64,000 nucleotides of DNA from Granulosicoccus sp964390335 (GTDB lineage: Bacteria > Pseudomonadota > Gammaproteobacteria > Granulosicoccales > Granulosicoccaceae), in the NCBI GenBank assembly GCA_964390335.1, contig CAYMHU010000003.1:124001-188000 (forward strand), given 5' to 3'. Position 1 is the stretch's first letter; each line of letters starts with the position of its first letter. Both the position numbers and the translations under genes were made by a program. Shown piece after piece: positions 9,753 through 18,924 of the stretch. The notes below the pieces were generated by a model that made no database searches, was not told the DNA's origin, and saw only the letters and a program-made list of their open reading frames with translations.

Positions 9753-10187
9753 TTATTCCTGAGATATTGGCGGAATGGAATACGTGCCAGTAACGTGCGC
9801 AACCGGCTTATCAGCAGAGCCAGTTTCACTATACAATCTGACTTCCCCTACTGCTAATCGCTTGCCCAATTTCAGCATACGAGCCTCGGCCAGCACATCT
9901 CCGGGCGCCGGTTTGCGCAAAAAGTTAATGGATAAGTTTGTGGTAACTGCGAGTTCAACCATGCCCACCTTACTCAGCACCAACGCATACAGAGCGGCAT
10001 CGGCTAATGCCATCAATAAAGGACCCGATATAGTGCCACCGGGTCGAATAAACTGTTCTGAGTAACCAGCACGCATAATGACATGCGATTCAGTGATAGT
10101 TTCTAACTGAAGCCCCATGAGCTCTGCAAATGGTAGTTTTTCTCTACTTAAGCGATTAAAGTCTGCAACGCTTATTTTCGGTTCCAA
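9753..10187 (-). CDS. PaaI-type hotdog thioesterase
   Basis: Single hotdog-fold domain (144 residues) like PaaI/YiiD-type acyl-CoA thioesterases. Seen: GGTISGPLLMALADAALYAL, where the central helix carries the usual Asp, followed by the strand VTTNLSINFLRKPAPGDV. Probable acyl-CoA thioester hydrolase; acyl group unknown. Upstream partner of the haloacid dehalogenase in a two-gene unit. Confidence 0.85.
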   Translation of the reverse strand: MEPKISVADFNRLSREKLPFAELMGLQLETITESHVIMRAGYSEQFIRPGGTISGPLLMALADAALYALVLSKVGMVELAVTTNLSINFLRKPAPGDVLAEARMLKLGKRLAVGEVRLYSETGSADKPVAHVTGTYSIPPISQE

Positions 10188-10309
10188 TTAGCAACCCCTA
10201 TAGTCAAACACACTTCCGATTAGCGTATTTTGAGCGAAAAACGTAATATACGCACCTATTACTCTGCGAACACCTAGCATAGCAACAGAGCCAAACTTGT
10301 TAAACACTG

Positions 10310-10321
10310 GCCATTAATGGC
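10310..10321. promoter_or_regulatory. 12-bp perfect palindrome, possible operator
   Basis: GCCATTAATGGC is a perfect palindrome 34 bp before the enoyl-CoA hydratase ATG, in the 168-bp divergent region with the hotdog gene. The position fits a repressor operator; no regulator is identified. Confidence 0.3.
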
Positions 10322-10355
10322 ACACTGAGCGCCACTTTTAGTTCAGGATATAAAA

Positions 10356-11144
10356 ATGGCTGACGGCACAAATTCATCGCAGCTTCTACTGGTTGAACAC
10401 TCGAAAGGTATCACGTCCCTTACTCTGAACAATCCTGACCAGTATAATGTGCTATCAGAGGAAATGCTGGCAAGCTTACAACACGCGGTTGATACACTGG
10501 ATGATCAAACCCGAGTACTGGTGATAAAAGCCAATGGCAAGGCGTTCTGCGCAGGCCATGATCTCAAACAAATGCGTGCCCACCCTGATCAGAGCTACTA
10601 CAACGCACTTTTCAATACTTGCAGTCATTTTATGAACTCGTTGCTGGCGATCAAACAACCGGTCATTGCACAGGTTCAGGGAATTGCTACCGCTGCCGGT
10701 TGCCAGTTGGTTGCGAATTGCGATATGGCCATTGCATCTGAACAATCTCGATTCGCTGTTTCAGGTATTAATGCCGGGCTGTTTTGCAGCACACCGTCTG
10801 TGCCGTTGTCGCGCAATATATCGCGTAAACGTGCATTTGAAATGTTAATGATCGGCGAGTTTATTCAACCAGCGACGGCCCTGGAATGGGGTTTAATAAA
10901 TTCAGTAGTGCCACATGAAAACTTGGATGAAGCTGTTACGGCAATGGCCAATAAAGTAATCAGCAAATCTGCAGCCGCTGTGAGTGCGGGAAAAGCGCTA
11001 TTTTATAAGCAACTTGAAATGCCTCTACAACAGGCATACGAACTAGCGGCAGATACGATGGCTTGTAATATGATGACACACGATGCCGGCGAAGGAATTG
11101 ACGCATTCAAGGAAAAACGAAGCCCTGTGTGGAAGCACGAGTAG
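10356..11144 (+). CDS. Enoyl-CoA hydratase/isomerase family protein (ECHDC3-like)
   Basis: Crotonase-fold protein, 262 residues. The oxyanion-hole loops are AFCAGHDLKQM (about 65-75) and IATAAGCQLVANCDMAIAS. The sequence INAGLFCSTPSVPLSRN matches the ECHDC3-like branch (GLFCSTP), in which the usual second catalytic Glu is not in its standard place, so ordinary hydratase activity is uncertain. Divergent from the hotdog-thioesterase operon and convergent with the c-di-GMP operon. Confidence 0.87.
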   Translation: MADGTNSSQLLLVEHSKGITSLTLNNPDQYNVLSEEMLASLQHAVDTLDDQTRVLVIKANGKAFCAGHDLKQMRAHPDQSYYNALFNTCSHFMNSLLAIKQPVIAQVQGIATAAGCQLVANCDMAIASEQSRFAVSGINAGLFCSTPSVPLSRNISRKRAFEMLMIGEFIQPATALEWGLINSVVPHENLDEAVTAMANKVISKSAAAVSAGKALFYKQLEMPLQQAYELAADTMACNMMTHDAGEGIDAFKEKRSPVWKHE

Positions 11145-11145
11145 T

Positions 11146-11163
11146 TAAGTGCTCACGCACTTA
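11146..11163. terminator. Hairpin at convergent gene junction
   Basis: TAAGTGC-TCAC-GCACTTA, a perfect 7-bp stem with a 4-nt loop, begins 2 bp after the crotonase stop codon and 14 bp before the end of the opposing gene. It lacks a U-tract, so it may be a bidirectional terminator or RNA-end stabiliser. Confidence 0.4.
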
Positions 11164-11176
11164 CGTCGAACGATGA

Positions 11177-13360
11177 TTAGAATCCTGAGACCTTATCAAT
11201 GAAGTGTGTATTTTGATCGCTCAACCATTCAGCGAATTCGTCAGCGGTTAGTGGATAACAAACATGATAACCCTGCACTTCATTACAATTAAAGCCACGT
11301 AGGATATCCATTTGTTGCTGATTCTCTACACCTTCAGCTATAACTTTCAAACCCAGATTCTGGCTTAACGTGACAATCGCCGCAACAATCGCTGAATCCC
11401 CTTTGTCAACATGCAAGTCTTTAACAAACGATTGATCAATCTTTAGTTTGTCGGCAGGTAGACGTTTTAAATAACTCAACGATGAAAATCCAGTGCCAAA
11501 GTCATCAACGGCAATCTGTACCCCCAGTTGCTTCATGCTCTTTAGAATCTCAATCCCTTTATCAATGTTGTTAAGAAAGAGATTTTCAGTGAGTTCGATC
11601 TCTAACAACTTTGGATCTAAGCCACTGTATTCCAAAGCGTGTGAAATATCGCTAATGATATTGCCGCGAGTAAACTGAGCAGGCGAGCAATTTACCGCAA
11701 CTGAAAATGCACCCAAGCCCTGTTCTATCCATTGCTGCATTTGGTACGCTGACTCTTTTAAAACCCACTGACCCAGCACAACGATCAGTCCGGTTTCTTC
11801 TGCTACAGGAAGAAATTCATCTGGGGGAATTGCACCGCGTTCCGGGTGGTTCCACCTGAGCAATGCTTCCACGCCTACCGCAGCACCAGTGGCTAAGGCA
11901 ATTTTGGGCTGATACATCAAGGCAAGCTCATTGTTCTTAATGGCTGATCTAAGTTCGCGCTCCATTGAAAATCGAGCTAATGCATGATCGTGAATGCTTT
12001 TGGAATAGAACTGGAATCCGTTTCGTCCGTTCTCTTTTGCATGATACATAGCCACATCAGCATGCTTCATCAATGTTTCTGCATCGCGACCATCCGAGGG
12101 GTATAAACTAATACCTATAGTGGTGGTAATTGCCACATCGACATCATGGATGGTATACGGGGCACTAACAGTGACACCGATACGCTCTGCAACTTTTGCA
12201 ACGTCGACTGCTTTCGTAACGTTAGGCAGTAGCACCACAAATTCATCACCGCCAATTCTAGCAACAGTGTGCTTGGTCCCTGCATCCTTACTCGGCGCAC
12301 TCATTACATCGCTTTCTCGAAGTACCGAAGCGAGTCGATCAGACACTTGACGCAGTAGGTCATCACCGGCATCGTGACCGAGCGTGTCATTAACATTCTT
12401 GAAATGATCCAAATCCAGAAATAACAGCGCAAACTGCGAATGGAGCCGGTCTGATACTTTCAACGCGTAGGCTAGGTTTTCGTACAACTGGGCTCGATTA
12501 GGTAAACCCGTTACCAGATCATAGTAAGCTAAATCATGTATTTGTTTTTGCGCGTTCGTGTACTCAGTAATATCTTGAACAGTTCCAAGCATACAGGTAC
12601 ATTCACCGGTGTCGTTCTTACGCGGCTCCGATTCAATGCGAATGATCTTCTCTCTTGAATCTGCGCCTGTTATAGCAAACTCATAGCTAAACTCAGTAGC
12701 TTCTTCAATCGAATGTTGCACCGCCTGGTTCATTAGAAACCGGTGATTCTCTGACACTTTTTCCAGAAACTGCGACCAGCTACCCTGTCTGCTATTTTCA
12801 TTGAATCCAAGAACGCGAGCAAATTCGCGGGACCATACCATAACATCGGATTTTACGTTCCACTCCCAATTACCAAGGCGGGCAATGCGCTGAGCATCAT
12901 CCAACTTAGCCTGGCTTTTACGAAGTTCATCAGCCGTAGCATTGGAGCGCAGCATGTACTGCACACGGTGGGGTAAGACGAAAAAGTTAATGGGCTTGGT
13001 TAAAAAATCGGTTGCACCTTCATCATAGGCACGTGTAATTGAGTCTAGATCGTCCAGACCGGTGATCATTAATATGGGCACATGAGCGCCTGCTTCAGTG
13101 GAACGAATTTCAGCTATCGCTTCATAGCCGTCCATATTCGGCATAATCGCATCCATGATTATAAGATCAGGTTTATGTTGCTTGAATTGCTCAACCGCTA
13201 TTAAGCCGTCACTCGCCTGAACCACACGATAACCCGCCGAATCCAATGCAGCCTCGGCCATCATTAGACTACCTTTGTCATCATCAACTACCAATACAAC
13301 CGGTGTTTCTTCGGATAAGGCATTCGCGTTTAATGGCGATATTAAGGCCTTGTCTTCCAT
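11177..13360 (-). CDS. Response regulator with PAS, GGDEF and EAL domains
   Basis: 727-residue c-di-GMP signalling protein. Order: receiver domain (about 20-135; acidic pocket VVDDDKG, phospho-acceptor Asp70 in IIMDAIMP, Lys122), PAS/PAC (about 150-268), diguanylate cyclase GGDEF (about 280-450; GGDEF at 370-374) and phosphodiesterase EAL (about 470-715; EAL at 498-500, DDFGTGFSS at 619-627). Both catalytic signatures are intact, so it could make and break c-di-GMP. The RESD inhibitory-site motif (348-351), which usually sits five residues before GGDEF, is separated from it by a 13-residue insertion. Last gene of an operon with the Hpt protein, 1 bp away, a probable phosphodonor. Confidence 0.93.
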   Translation of the reverse strand: MEDKALISPLNANALSEETPVVLVVDDDKGSLMMAEAALDSAGYRVVQASDGLIAVEQFKQHKPDLIIMDAIMPNMDGYEAIAEIRSTEAGAHVPILMITGLDDLDSITRAYDEGATDFLTKPINFFVLPHRVQYMLRSNATADELRKSQAKLDDAQRIARLGNWEWNVKSDVMVWSREFARVLGFNENSRQGSWSQFLEKVSENHRFLMNQAVQHSIEEATEFSYEFAITGADSREKIIRIESEPRKNDTGECTCMLGTVQDITEYTNAQKQIHDLAYYDLVTGLPNRAQLYENLAYALKVSDRLHSQFALLFLDLDHFKNVNDTLGHDAGDDLLRQVSDRLASVLRESDVMSAPSKDAGTKHTVARIGGDEFVVLLPNVTKAVDVAKVAERIGVTVSAPYTIHDVDVAITTTIGISLYPSDGRDAETLMKHADVAMYHAKENGRNGFQFYSKSIHDHALARFSMERELRSAIKNNELALMYQPKIALATGAAVGVEALLRWNHPERGAIPPDEFLPVAEETGLIVVLGQWVLKESAYQMQQWIEQGLGAFSVAVNCSPAQFTRGNIISDISHALEYSGLDPKLLEIELTENLFLNNIDKGIEILKSMKQLGVQIAVDDFGTGFSSLSYLKRLPADKLKIDQSFVKDLHVDKGDSAIVAAIVTLSQNLGLKVIAEGVENQQQMDILRGFNCNEVQGYHVCYPLTADEFAEWLSDQNTHFIDKVSGF

Positions 13361-13361
13361 G

Positions 13362-13736
13362 TTATGCAGCCTTCTCCTGAATCACCACAACAAGTTCAGC
13401 CTCTACCCTGTTAAGGTGCTGCAACAACCCATCACAGTTTTCTTTGCAGCCAGCTAAATCCGATTCGCGCGCACTTTGCTCTATTAATCGTAAGCGATTA
13501 GCGAAATCCTGAGCACCCACATACTCAGAGCTGGACTTAGCAGTATGAGCGTTGGTACGAATGCAATCAAAATCACCTTGTTCCACGGCTGCGAGAATCG
13601 CATTTACGGATACTGGGGTATCGTTTAGATATTGGCTTACTAATCTTAACAATAAGTCCTTTTTACCGGCCTGACCAAGAGACCGAATAGTATCCAGCGC
13701 TTTATGGTTAATTTCGGTCACAGACTCCCCGCTCAC
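13362..13736 (-). CDS. Hpt domain phosphotransfer protein
   Basis: 124-residue stand-alone histidine phosphotransfer protein: four-helix pattern with AHTAKSSSEYVGA around the phospho-accepting His64 (family consensus HxxKSSxxxxGA). It would relay phosphate to a receiver, most simply the receiver domain of the GGDEF-EAL protein encoded immediately downstream. Overlaps the preceding gene by 4 bp (ATGA), showing translational coupling. No histidine kinase is in the window, so the kinase is encoded elsewhere. Confidence 0.87.
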   Translation of the reverse strand: MSGESVTEINHKALDTIRSLGQAGKKDLLLRLVSQYLNDTPVSVNAILAAVEQGDFDCIRTNAHTAKSSSEYVGAQDFANRLRLIEQSARESDLAGCKENCDGLLQHLNRVEAELVVVIQEKAA

Positions 13737-14083
13737 GAATCAAATTTGCGGTTATCGTTATACGAAGACAAACCACGATTCATTTGAACTTGCAGCTCAT
13801 TCAATTCATTTTGAATCGAGTTCAGCTGCAACTTGGACTCTGCTATCGACGGAAAACCGTGCGTGGAAGCGGAAGATGCGATGTATTCGGGCGTATGAAT
13901 ACTGATGGCGGTTACCAAACCAACCGACAATACGGCGGCCGTAAACAACGCGAATTGCAACGCACTTAAGCCACCGATATGCGCTGCAACAAGTGCAACG
14001 TACACCAACAATGCAATGGCTACCTGCAACGAATTTCTGTTCAAAACCGCGACCCCTTCAAATTGAGCTGCATACGTCAACAT
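13733..14083 (-). CDS. Small two-helix membrane protein of the c-di-GMP operon
   Basis: 116 residues with two probable transmembrane helices (about 19-38 and 42-62) and a C-terminal helical stretch (about 80-105, LNSIQNELNELQVQM) that may form a coiled coil. No known domain recognised. First gene of the operon with Hpt and GGDEF-EAL; it might anchor or sense for the pathway, which is inference from position. Confidence 0.65.
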   Translation of the reverse strand: MLTYAAQFEGVAVLNRNSLQVAIALLVYVALVAAHIGGLSALQFALFTAAVLSVGLVTAISIHTPEYIASSASTHGFPSIAESKLQLNSIQNELNELQVQMNRGLSSYNDNRKFDS

Positions 14084-14252
14084 CTATAACCGGTGTTACA
14101 CGCGAACCCGTCCTAGTAACCCAACTTAGCGACCTTATAAGAATGTCCTTGAAACATGCGCTGGCTTACCAAAGCTCGTAACGCACATTTTCAACAAATG
14201 CCTGTTAATCGCAGCGCTGAGTGAGTGCGAGAGTTCGCAAATTCTGGAATGG

Positions 14253-14268
14253 TGTGATCGAAATCACA
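14253..14268. promoter_or_regulatory. CRP/Vfr-like binding site
   Basis: TGTGA-TCGAAA-TCACA matches the CRP consensus half-sites perfectly with the correct 6-bp spacer. It lies 170 bp upstream of the first gene of the Hpt/GGDEF-EAL operon (minus strand) and after the CoA-transferase stop codon. CRP-family control of the c-di-GMP operon is a reasonable guess. Confidence 0.45.
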
Positions 14269-14316
14269 TATAGTGTGAGATATACCGAGGATACGATAAA
14301 TAACAGATTATGAAAT

Positions 14317-15528
14317 TCAGATAATGTGGTTCGAGCGCAGCGACGCAATCGTCGCCTCATCCATCGATAGCCAGTCGTTTAGTACTTCATCAGTGTGCTG
14401 GCCCAACATGGGGCCACCCCAGTCCGTTGCACCCGGTGTTCTGCTAAGTTTTGGATGTACCGCTGGAATCGTTCGCCTTTGTCCATTGACTTCAACTGTT
14501 TCGAACGCTTCGCGCGCTTGAAAATGCGGATCGCTGACAATATCAGCAATTGAATTAATCGGACCTGCCGGTACTTGCGCGTTTTCCAGTAACTGCAACG
14601 CATCATCCGATGCATGCTTAGCCGTCCATTCCGCCAATACCTCATCAATTGCCTTCTCATGACGAACTCGCCCCGCATTATTGGCAAGTTCCGGATCTTG
14701 CGCCATATCGGGTTGACCGACGGCAATCATCAAACGCTTAAAAATGGAATCACCATTCCCGCCAATAACGATATGTTTACCGTCGGCACATGGGTAAGTG
14801 TTTGTGGGTACGATTCCAGTTACTGTTGTACCCGAAGGTTCTCTAACAACTCCGGCACCAGAAAATTCAGCAGCAACCCCTTCCATTAAGTTAAACACGG
14901 ATTCGACAATGGAAACGTCGATTGTTTGCCCACGACCTTGATCAGTTTGCCGGTTAAACAATGCCAATAACACGCCCATTGCCGCGTGCATTCCAGCGAA
15001 ACTGTCACCCAGACTTAAGTTAGCTCTAACCGGCGCCTCACCGGGAAAACCATTGACATAGCGCATACCAGCAACGCCTTCGCACACGGACGCATAGCCG
15101 GGCTTTGGTGCGTAGGGGCCATCTTGACCATAACCGGAGACACGCGTGTATACGAGCCCTGGATTAGATTGTTCGAATTGTTTTGGCCCAAGGTTCCATG
15201 ACTCCATTTTGCCGGGCCGAAAGTTCTCGATAAGTACATCCGTACTGTTAATCAATTGGGAGGCCAGCTGCTGACCTGCCTCTTCCGCAAGATTGATGGT
15301 TAATGATTTTTTATTTCGCGCAATACTGGTCCACCAATACGATGTACCTTGTTCATCTAGAATTCGCCACGAACGCAAGGGGTCACCTTTTGCTGGTGGC
15401 TCAATTTTGACAACCTCTGCGCCGTAATAGGCAAGCAATTGACCCGCAAACGGCCCGGCAATTAACTGCCCCATTTCCAGCACGCGAATACCGCTCAATG
15501 GTTTTCGGATTGATTCACTTTCTGGCAT
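14317..15528 (-). CDS. CaiB/BaiF family (class III) CoA-transferase
   Basis: 403-residue family III CoA-transferase: moves CoA between carboxylic acids. Seen: GIRVLEMGQLIAGPFAGQLLAYYGAEVVKIE-type N-terminus (start region about 13-43), RNKKSLTINL, and the segment LSLGDSFAGMHAAMGVL carrying the catalytic Asp. Acid substrate cannot be assigned. Divergent (58-bp gap) from an acyl-CoA synthetase, so the two may serve one acid-activation route. Confidence 0.9.
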   Translation of the reverse strand: MPESESIRKPLSGIRVLEMGQLIAGPFAGQLLAYYGAEVVKIEPPAKGDPLRSWRILDEQGTSYWWTSIARNKKSLTINLAEEAGQQLASQLINSTDVLIENFRPGKMESWNLGPKQFEQSNPGLVYTRVSGYGQDGPYAPKPGYASVCEGVAGMRYVNGFPGEAPVRANLSLGDSFAGMHAAMGVLLALFNRQTDQGRGQTIDVSIVESVFNLMEGVAAEFSGAGVVREPSGTTVTGIVPTNTYPCADGKHIVIGGNGDSIFKRLMIAVGQPDMAQDPELANNAGRVRHEKAIDEVLAEWTAKHASDDALQLLENAQVPAGPINSIADIVSDPHFQAREAFETVEVNGQRRTIPAVHPKLSRTPGATDWGGPMLGQHTDEVLNDWLSMDEATIASLRSNHII

Positions 15529-15586
15529 AGTTAGCTACAAACTCGTATATTCAGAACTCGCTGGATTTTCGCATATAACGCACAAC

Positions 15587-17257
15587 ATGAAAAACTCAAA
15601 TATTGTTCAACGCACCAGTGTTAAGCTCGGTAATGCTCAACCGGGCGATGGCGACTTCCCGCTCAGTCAACACACAGCTAACTACACGCCATTATCGCCG
15701 TTATCTTTTTTACAACGCGCAAGCGATGTTTACCCTGATCATGTTGCCGTGATCCATGGCAAGCGTCAATTAAGTTTTGGCGAAGTGTATGCTCGATGCA
15801 GACAACTCGCTTCCAGCCTTCAGCAAACAGGGGTGCAACACGGCGATGTAGTTTCCATTATTGCACCCAATATCCCCGAACTGTTTGAAGCGCATTTCGC
15901 TATTCCCATGTGCGGTGCAATATTAAACACCATCAATACCCGCTTAGAAGCAACTACCATAGCCTATATATTGGGACACAGTGAAGCCAAAGTGTTGTTT
16001 GTTGATCGCGATTCCACTCAAGTGGTCCAGCAGGCTTTGGCAACGCTTAAAAACCCGCCACTACTGATCGATATAAACGACCCGCTCGCTTCAGGTGCGG
16101 CTATTACTGATCTTGAGTATGAAACCTTCCTTGCACAAGGCGATGCGCAATTTGAATGGTCACTACCAAACGATGAATGGGAATCCATCTCGCTAAACTA
16201 CACATCCGGTACTACCGGGCAACCTAAAGGCGTCGTTTATCATCATCGGGGCGCTTATCTGAATGCCATGAGCAACATAACAGGCTGGCATATGCAAGCG
16301 CACCCCGTTTACCTATGGACCTTGCCCATGTTCCATTGCAATGGTTGGTGTTTTCCATGGTCATTAGCAGCAAATGCCGGAACCAGTGTTTGTAGCAGAA
16401 CCGTATCTGCCGAAGTTATATTTAACAGCATCGAGCAATTTGGCGTTACGCATTTTTGCGGTGCGCCGATCATACTTAACTTTCTAATCAATGCTGACGA
16501 ATCTGTTGTTAAACCGATACATAAAACCGTTGAAGTTATGACAGCTGCAGCGCCTCCACCAGCCAGTGTGTTGGCTCGTGTAGAGGCATTAGGATTTCAT
16601 ATCACGCATGCATATGGCTTAACTGAAACATACGGCCCAGCAGTCATGTGTGCGTGGAAACCTGAGTGGAATTCGCTAAGCTCTGAAGAACAATCCGTAC
16701 TGAAGGCGCGTCAGGGTGTTCGGTATCAGGTATTGGAACAACTGGATGTGCTAAACCCAGAAACGCTGAAACCCGTTCCACGCGATGGAGAAACTATTGG
16801 AGAGATTATGTTTCGGGGCAATATCGTGATGCGCGGCTACCTTAAAAACCCAGAAGCAAATGAAGCTGCATTCAAAGGTGGCTGGTTTCATAGTGGCGAC
16901 CTGGCTGTTATGGACCCGGATGGCTATTTGCGAATCTTAGATCGCGCAAAAGACATCATTATATCTGGGGGAGAAAATATTTCGTCTATTGAAATTGAAA
17001 CCGTGTTGTACTCGCACCCGAATATTTTAGAGGCGGCAGTGGCCGCAAAAGATGATGATCACTGGGGCGAAACACCGTGTGCCTTCGTGCAGCTAGTGAA
17101 CGGCGCAACCGACAGTGAGCAAGACATTATCAACTACTGCAGGGAGCATCTGGCGCACTTTAAATGCCCATCCGTGGTGGTATTTCGCGAACTACCCAAA
17201 ACCTCGACGGGCAAGGTACAAAAATTTCTGTTACGCGAATGGGCTAATTCTATCTAA
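15587..17257 (+). CDS. AMP-forming acyl-CoA synthetase
   Basis: 556-residue ANL-superfamily ligase: acid + ATP + CoA to acyl-CoA. The P-loop-like signature YTSGTTGQPKGVV is at about 204-216, followed by the family TLPMFHCNGW block, AYGLTETYGP (A5), SGDLAVMDPDGY, the A8 hinge RAKDIIISGGENIS and the A10 lysine in PKTSTGKVQKFLL. The pattern resembles the medium-chain/methylmercaptopropionate ligase (AlkK/DmdB-like) group; substrate not proven. Complete. Transcribed away from the CoA-transferase. Confidence 0.9.
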   Translation: MKNSNIVQRTSVKLGNAQPGDGDFPLSQHTANYTPLSPLSFLQRASDVYPDHVAVIHGKRQLSFGEVYARCRQLASSLQQTGVQHGDVVSIIAPNIPELFEAHFAIPMCGAILNTINTRLEATTIAYILGHSEAKVLFVDRDSTQVVQQALATLKNPPLLIDINDPLASGAAITDLEYETFLAQGDAQFEWSLPNDEWESISLNYTSGTTGQPKGVVYHHRGAYLNAMSNITGWHMQAHPVYLWTLPMFHCNGWCFPWSLAANAGTSVCSRTVSAEVIFNSIEQFGVTHFCGAPIILNFLINADESVVKPIHKTVEVMTAAAPPPASVLARVEALGFHITHAYGLTETYGPAVMCAWKPEWNSLSSEEQSVLKARQGVRYQVLEQLDVLNPETLKPVPRDGETIGEIMFRGNIVMRGYLKNPEANEAAFKGGWFHSGDLAVMDPDGYLRILDRAKDIIISGGENISSIEIETVLYSHPNILEAAVAAKDDDHWGETPCAFVQLVNGATDSEQDIINYCREHLAHFKCPSVVVFRELPKTSTGKVQKFLLREWANSI

Positions 17258-17308
17258 GCCAGGTTTGTTAAATTTGGCGTTATGTGAATAGGCAGTGGCC
17301 ACATCTGT

Positions 17309-17752
17309 CTATAGGATTTTTCTGTAATACACCCGTGAAAATCCGTCTTCATCACGGCGATCGATCTCCGTATAACCAAGCTTTGGATAGTAAGCCAGGT
17401 TTTCTGTCATCTTAAGATTGGTATAAAGCTCAATCGAGATCATACTCAGGCGGCGCGCTTGCGTTTCTGCATGGTCGATGAGCTGCCGCCCTACACCCTG
17501 CCCTGCATATTGATTTCTTACCGCTACATTTTCCAAATGCATTGCATCGGCAACCGGATAAAAAACGATATATCCTGCAAAGCAGTTGTTGCACTCCGCC
17601 ACCCAAACCAGTTCACGATCAATTTGATGCGCAAAGTCGGCAACCATCGGAGCCGGTGCCTTGCCTATCCGTTGTGTGTACTTTGAATAAGCCTCGGTTG
17701 CGCACTGTTGTATTTGGGCTAAATCTGCGGTTCTTGCCTGTCGAATTACCAT
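17309..17752 (-). CDS. GNAT family N-acetyltransferase
   Basis: 147-residue single GNAT domain. The acetyl-CoA-binding motif is NQYAGQGVGRQL (Q/RxxGxG/A), preceded by the strand LENVAVR and followed by ELYTNLKMTENLAYYPKLGY, the usual C-terminal part. Acceptor unknown (small molecule or peptide). Single gene, convergent with the acyl-CoA synthetase. Confidence 0.87.
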   Translation of the reverse strand: MVIRQARTADLAQIQQCATEAYSKYTQRIGKAPAPMVADFAHQIDRELVWVAECNNCFAGYIVFYPVADAMHLENVAVRNQYAGQGVGRQLIDHAETQARRLSMISIELYTNLKMTENLAYYPKLGYTEIDRRDEDGFSRVYYRKIL

Positions 17753-17816
17753 GCGCGACTAGTTCAAATACAGGCTAACAGCCGACGATTTACACATGAA
17801 TGCTGCCGCGTTTCAC

Positions 17817-18911
17817 TTAACCAATCGACAGTCGGGCTTTCATCATTCGATCAATTGCACGCATCAATAAACCATCGGCGGTATCTTGAATGCCAATTGA
17901 GAATCGTTCCGACATTGACTTCTTTTTCTTGTATTTAACCAGTATCACTTCGGCAGAATCGCATTTATCCATCAGATACGCGTCACTGGTGGATAGTTCA
18001 TCCGCCAAGTTTTTATCCAGCACGTCTTGGCCAGACCAGATTTCACCTGTAGCAACTGCTTCGATATCTAATTGAGGTCGGCGCTCGTTAACGTACTGCT
18101 TAAATTGCGCATGTATACGCTCAATGTCTTCAATAAATTTGTTGCGACCTTCATCGGTGTTTTCACCGAACATGGTTAAAGTGCGTTTAAATTTACCCGC
18201 TGTGAGCATTTCAAAATCGATGTTAAACTTTTTCAGTAAGCGATGGAAGTTGGGTATTTGTGCGACTACCCCAATGGAACCCAACACGGCAAACGGTGCT
18301 GCGATTAATTTATCTGCGACACAGGCCATCATGTACCCACCACTGGCGGCCACTTTATCAACACAAATAGTTAACGGTACTTTCTTTTGCTTTAATCGAT
18401 CTAGTTGGGATGCAGCCAACCCATAGGATGTCACCATGCCACCGCCGCTTTCGAGTCGCAGTACAACTTCATCATCACTACCGGCTGAAGTCAGAATGGC
18501 GGAAATTTCTTTGCGCATGTTATCAACTTCGCTTGCGCGAATATCACCGTCAAAGTCCATCACAAATACACGCTTTTGAATGGTTTTATTAACTAGCGTT
18601 TCGCCATCGCCACGTTGTTTCTTGGCTTTTTTTGCCGCTTCCTTATTCGCTTTGCGTTCTTTTTTCTCTTCAGCCTTTTTCTCTTTTAATGCAAGTTTTT
18701 GAGCTTCGTCATCAAGCAATGAAAACGACAGGGATTCACGCATGTCTTCATATTGCTCGTTTAACTTGGTTATTTCTATCTTGCCATCGGCTCCGGCTTT
18801 TTTGCCACGCGAACCCATCGCAAAAGCAGCGAACATGATGATCAAAATGGCCACCACGAAAGTCAGCACTTTCAATAAAAACAATCCGTAGCTTGCAAAA
18901 AATTCAGCCAC
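17817..18911 (-). CDS. sohB: Inner-membrane serine protease SohB
   Basis: 364-residue SohB of the S49 (SppA) family. One N-terminal membrane anchor (about 10-32), a Lys/Glu/Ala-rich charged linker (about 73-100), then the protease domain with nucleophile Ser190 in VAASGGYMM and general-base Lys242 in KRTLTM. The short linear Lys-rich segment is unusually long and basic. Expected role: degradation of leftover signal or membrane peptides on the periplasmic side. Follows the RlmKL gene by 13 bp on the same strand. Confidence 0.92.
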   Translation of the reverse strand: MAEFFASYGLFLLKVLTFVVAILIIMFAAFAMGSRGKKAGADGKIEITKLNEQYEDMRESLSFSLLDDEAQKLALKEKKAEEKKERKANKEAAKKAKKQRGDGETLVNKTIQKRVFVMDFDGDIRASEVDNMRKEISAILTSAGSDDEVVLRLESGGGMVTSYGLAASQLDRLKQKKVPLTICVDKVAASGGYMMACVADKLIAAPFAVLGSIGVVAQIPNFHRLLKKFNIDFEMLTAGKFKRTLTMFGENTDEGRNKFIEDIERIHAQFKQYVNERRPQLDIEAVATGEIWSGQDVLDKNLADELSTSDAYLMDKCDSAEVILVKYKKKKSMSERFSIGIQDTADGLLMRAIDRMMKARLSIG

Positions 18912-18924
18912 TCGGCTCTCCCAA

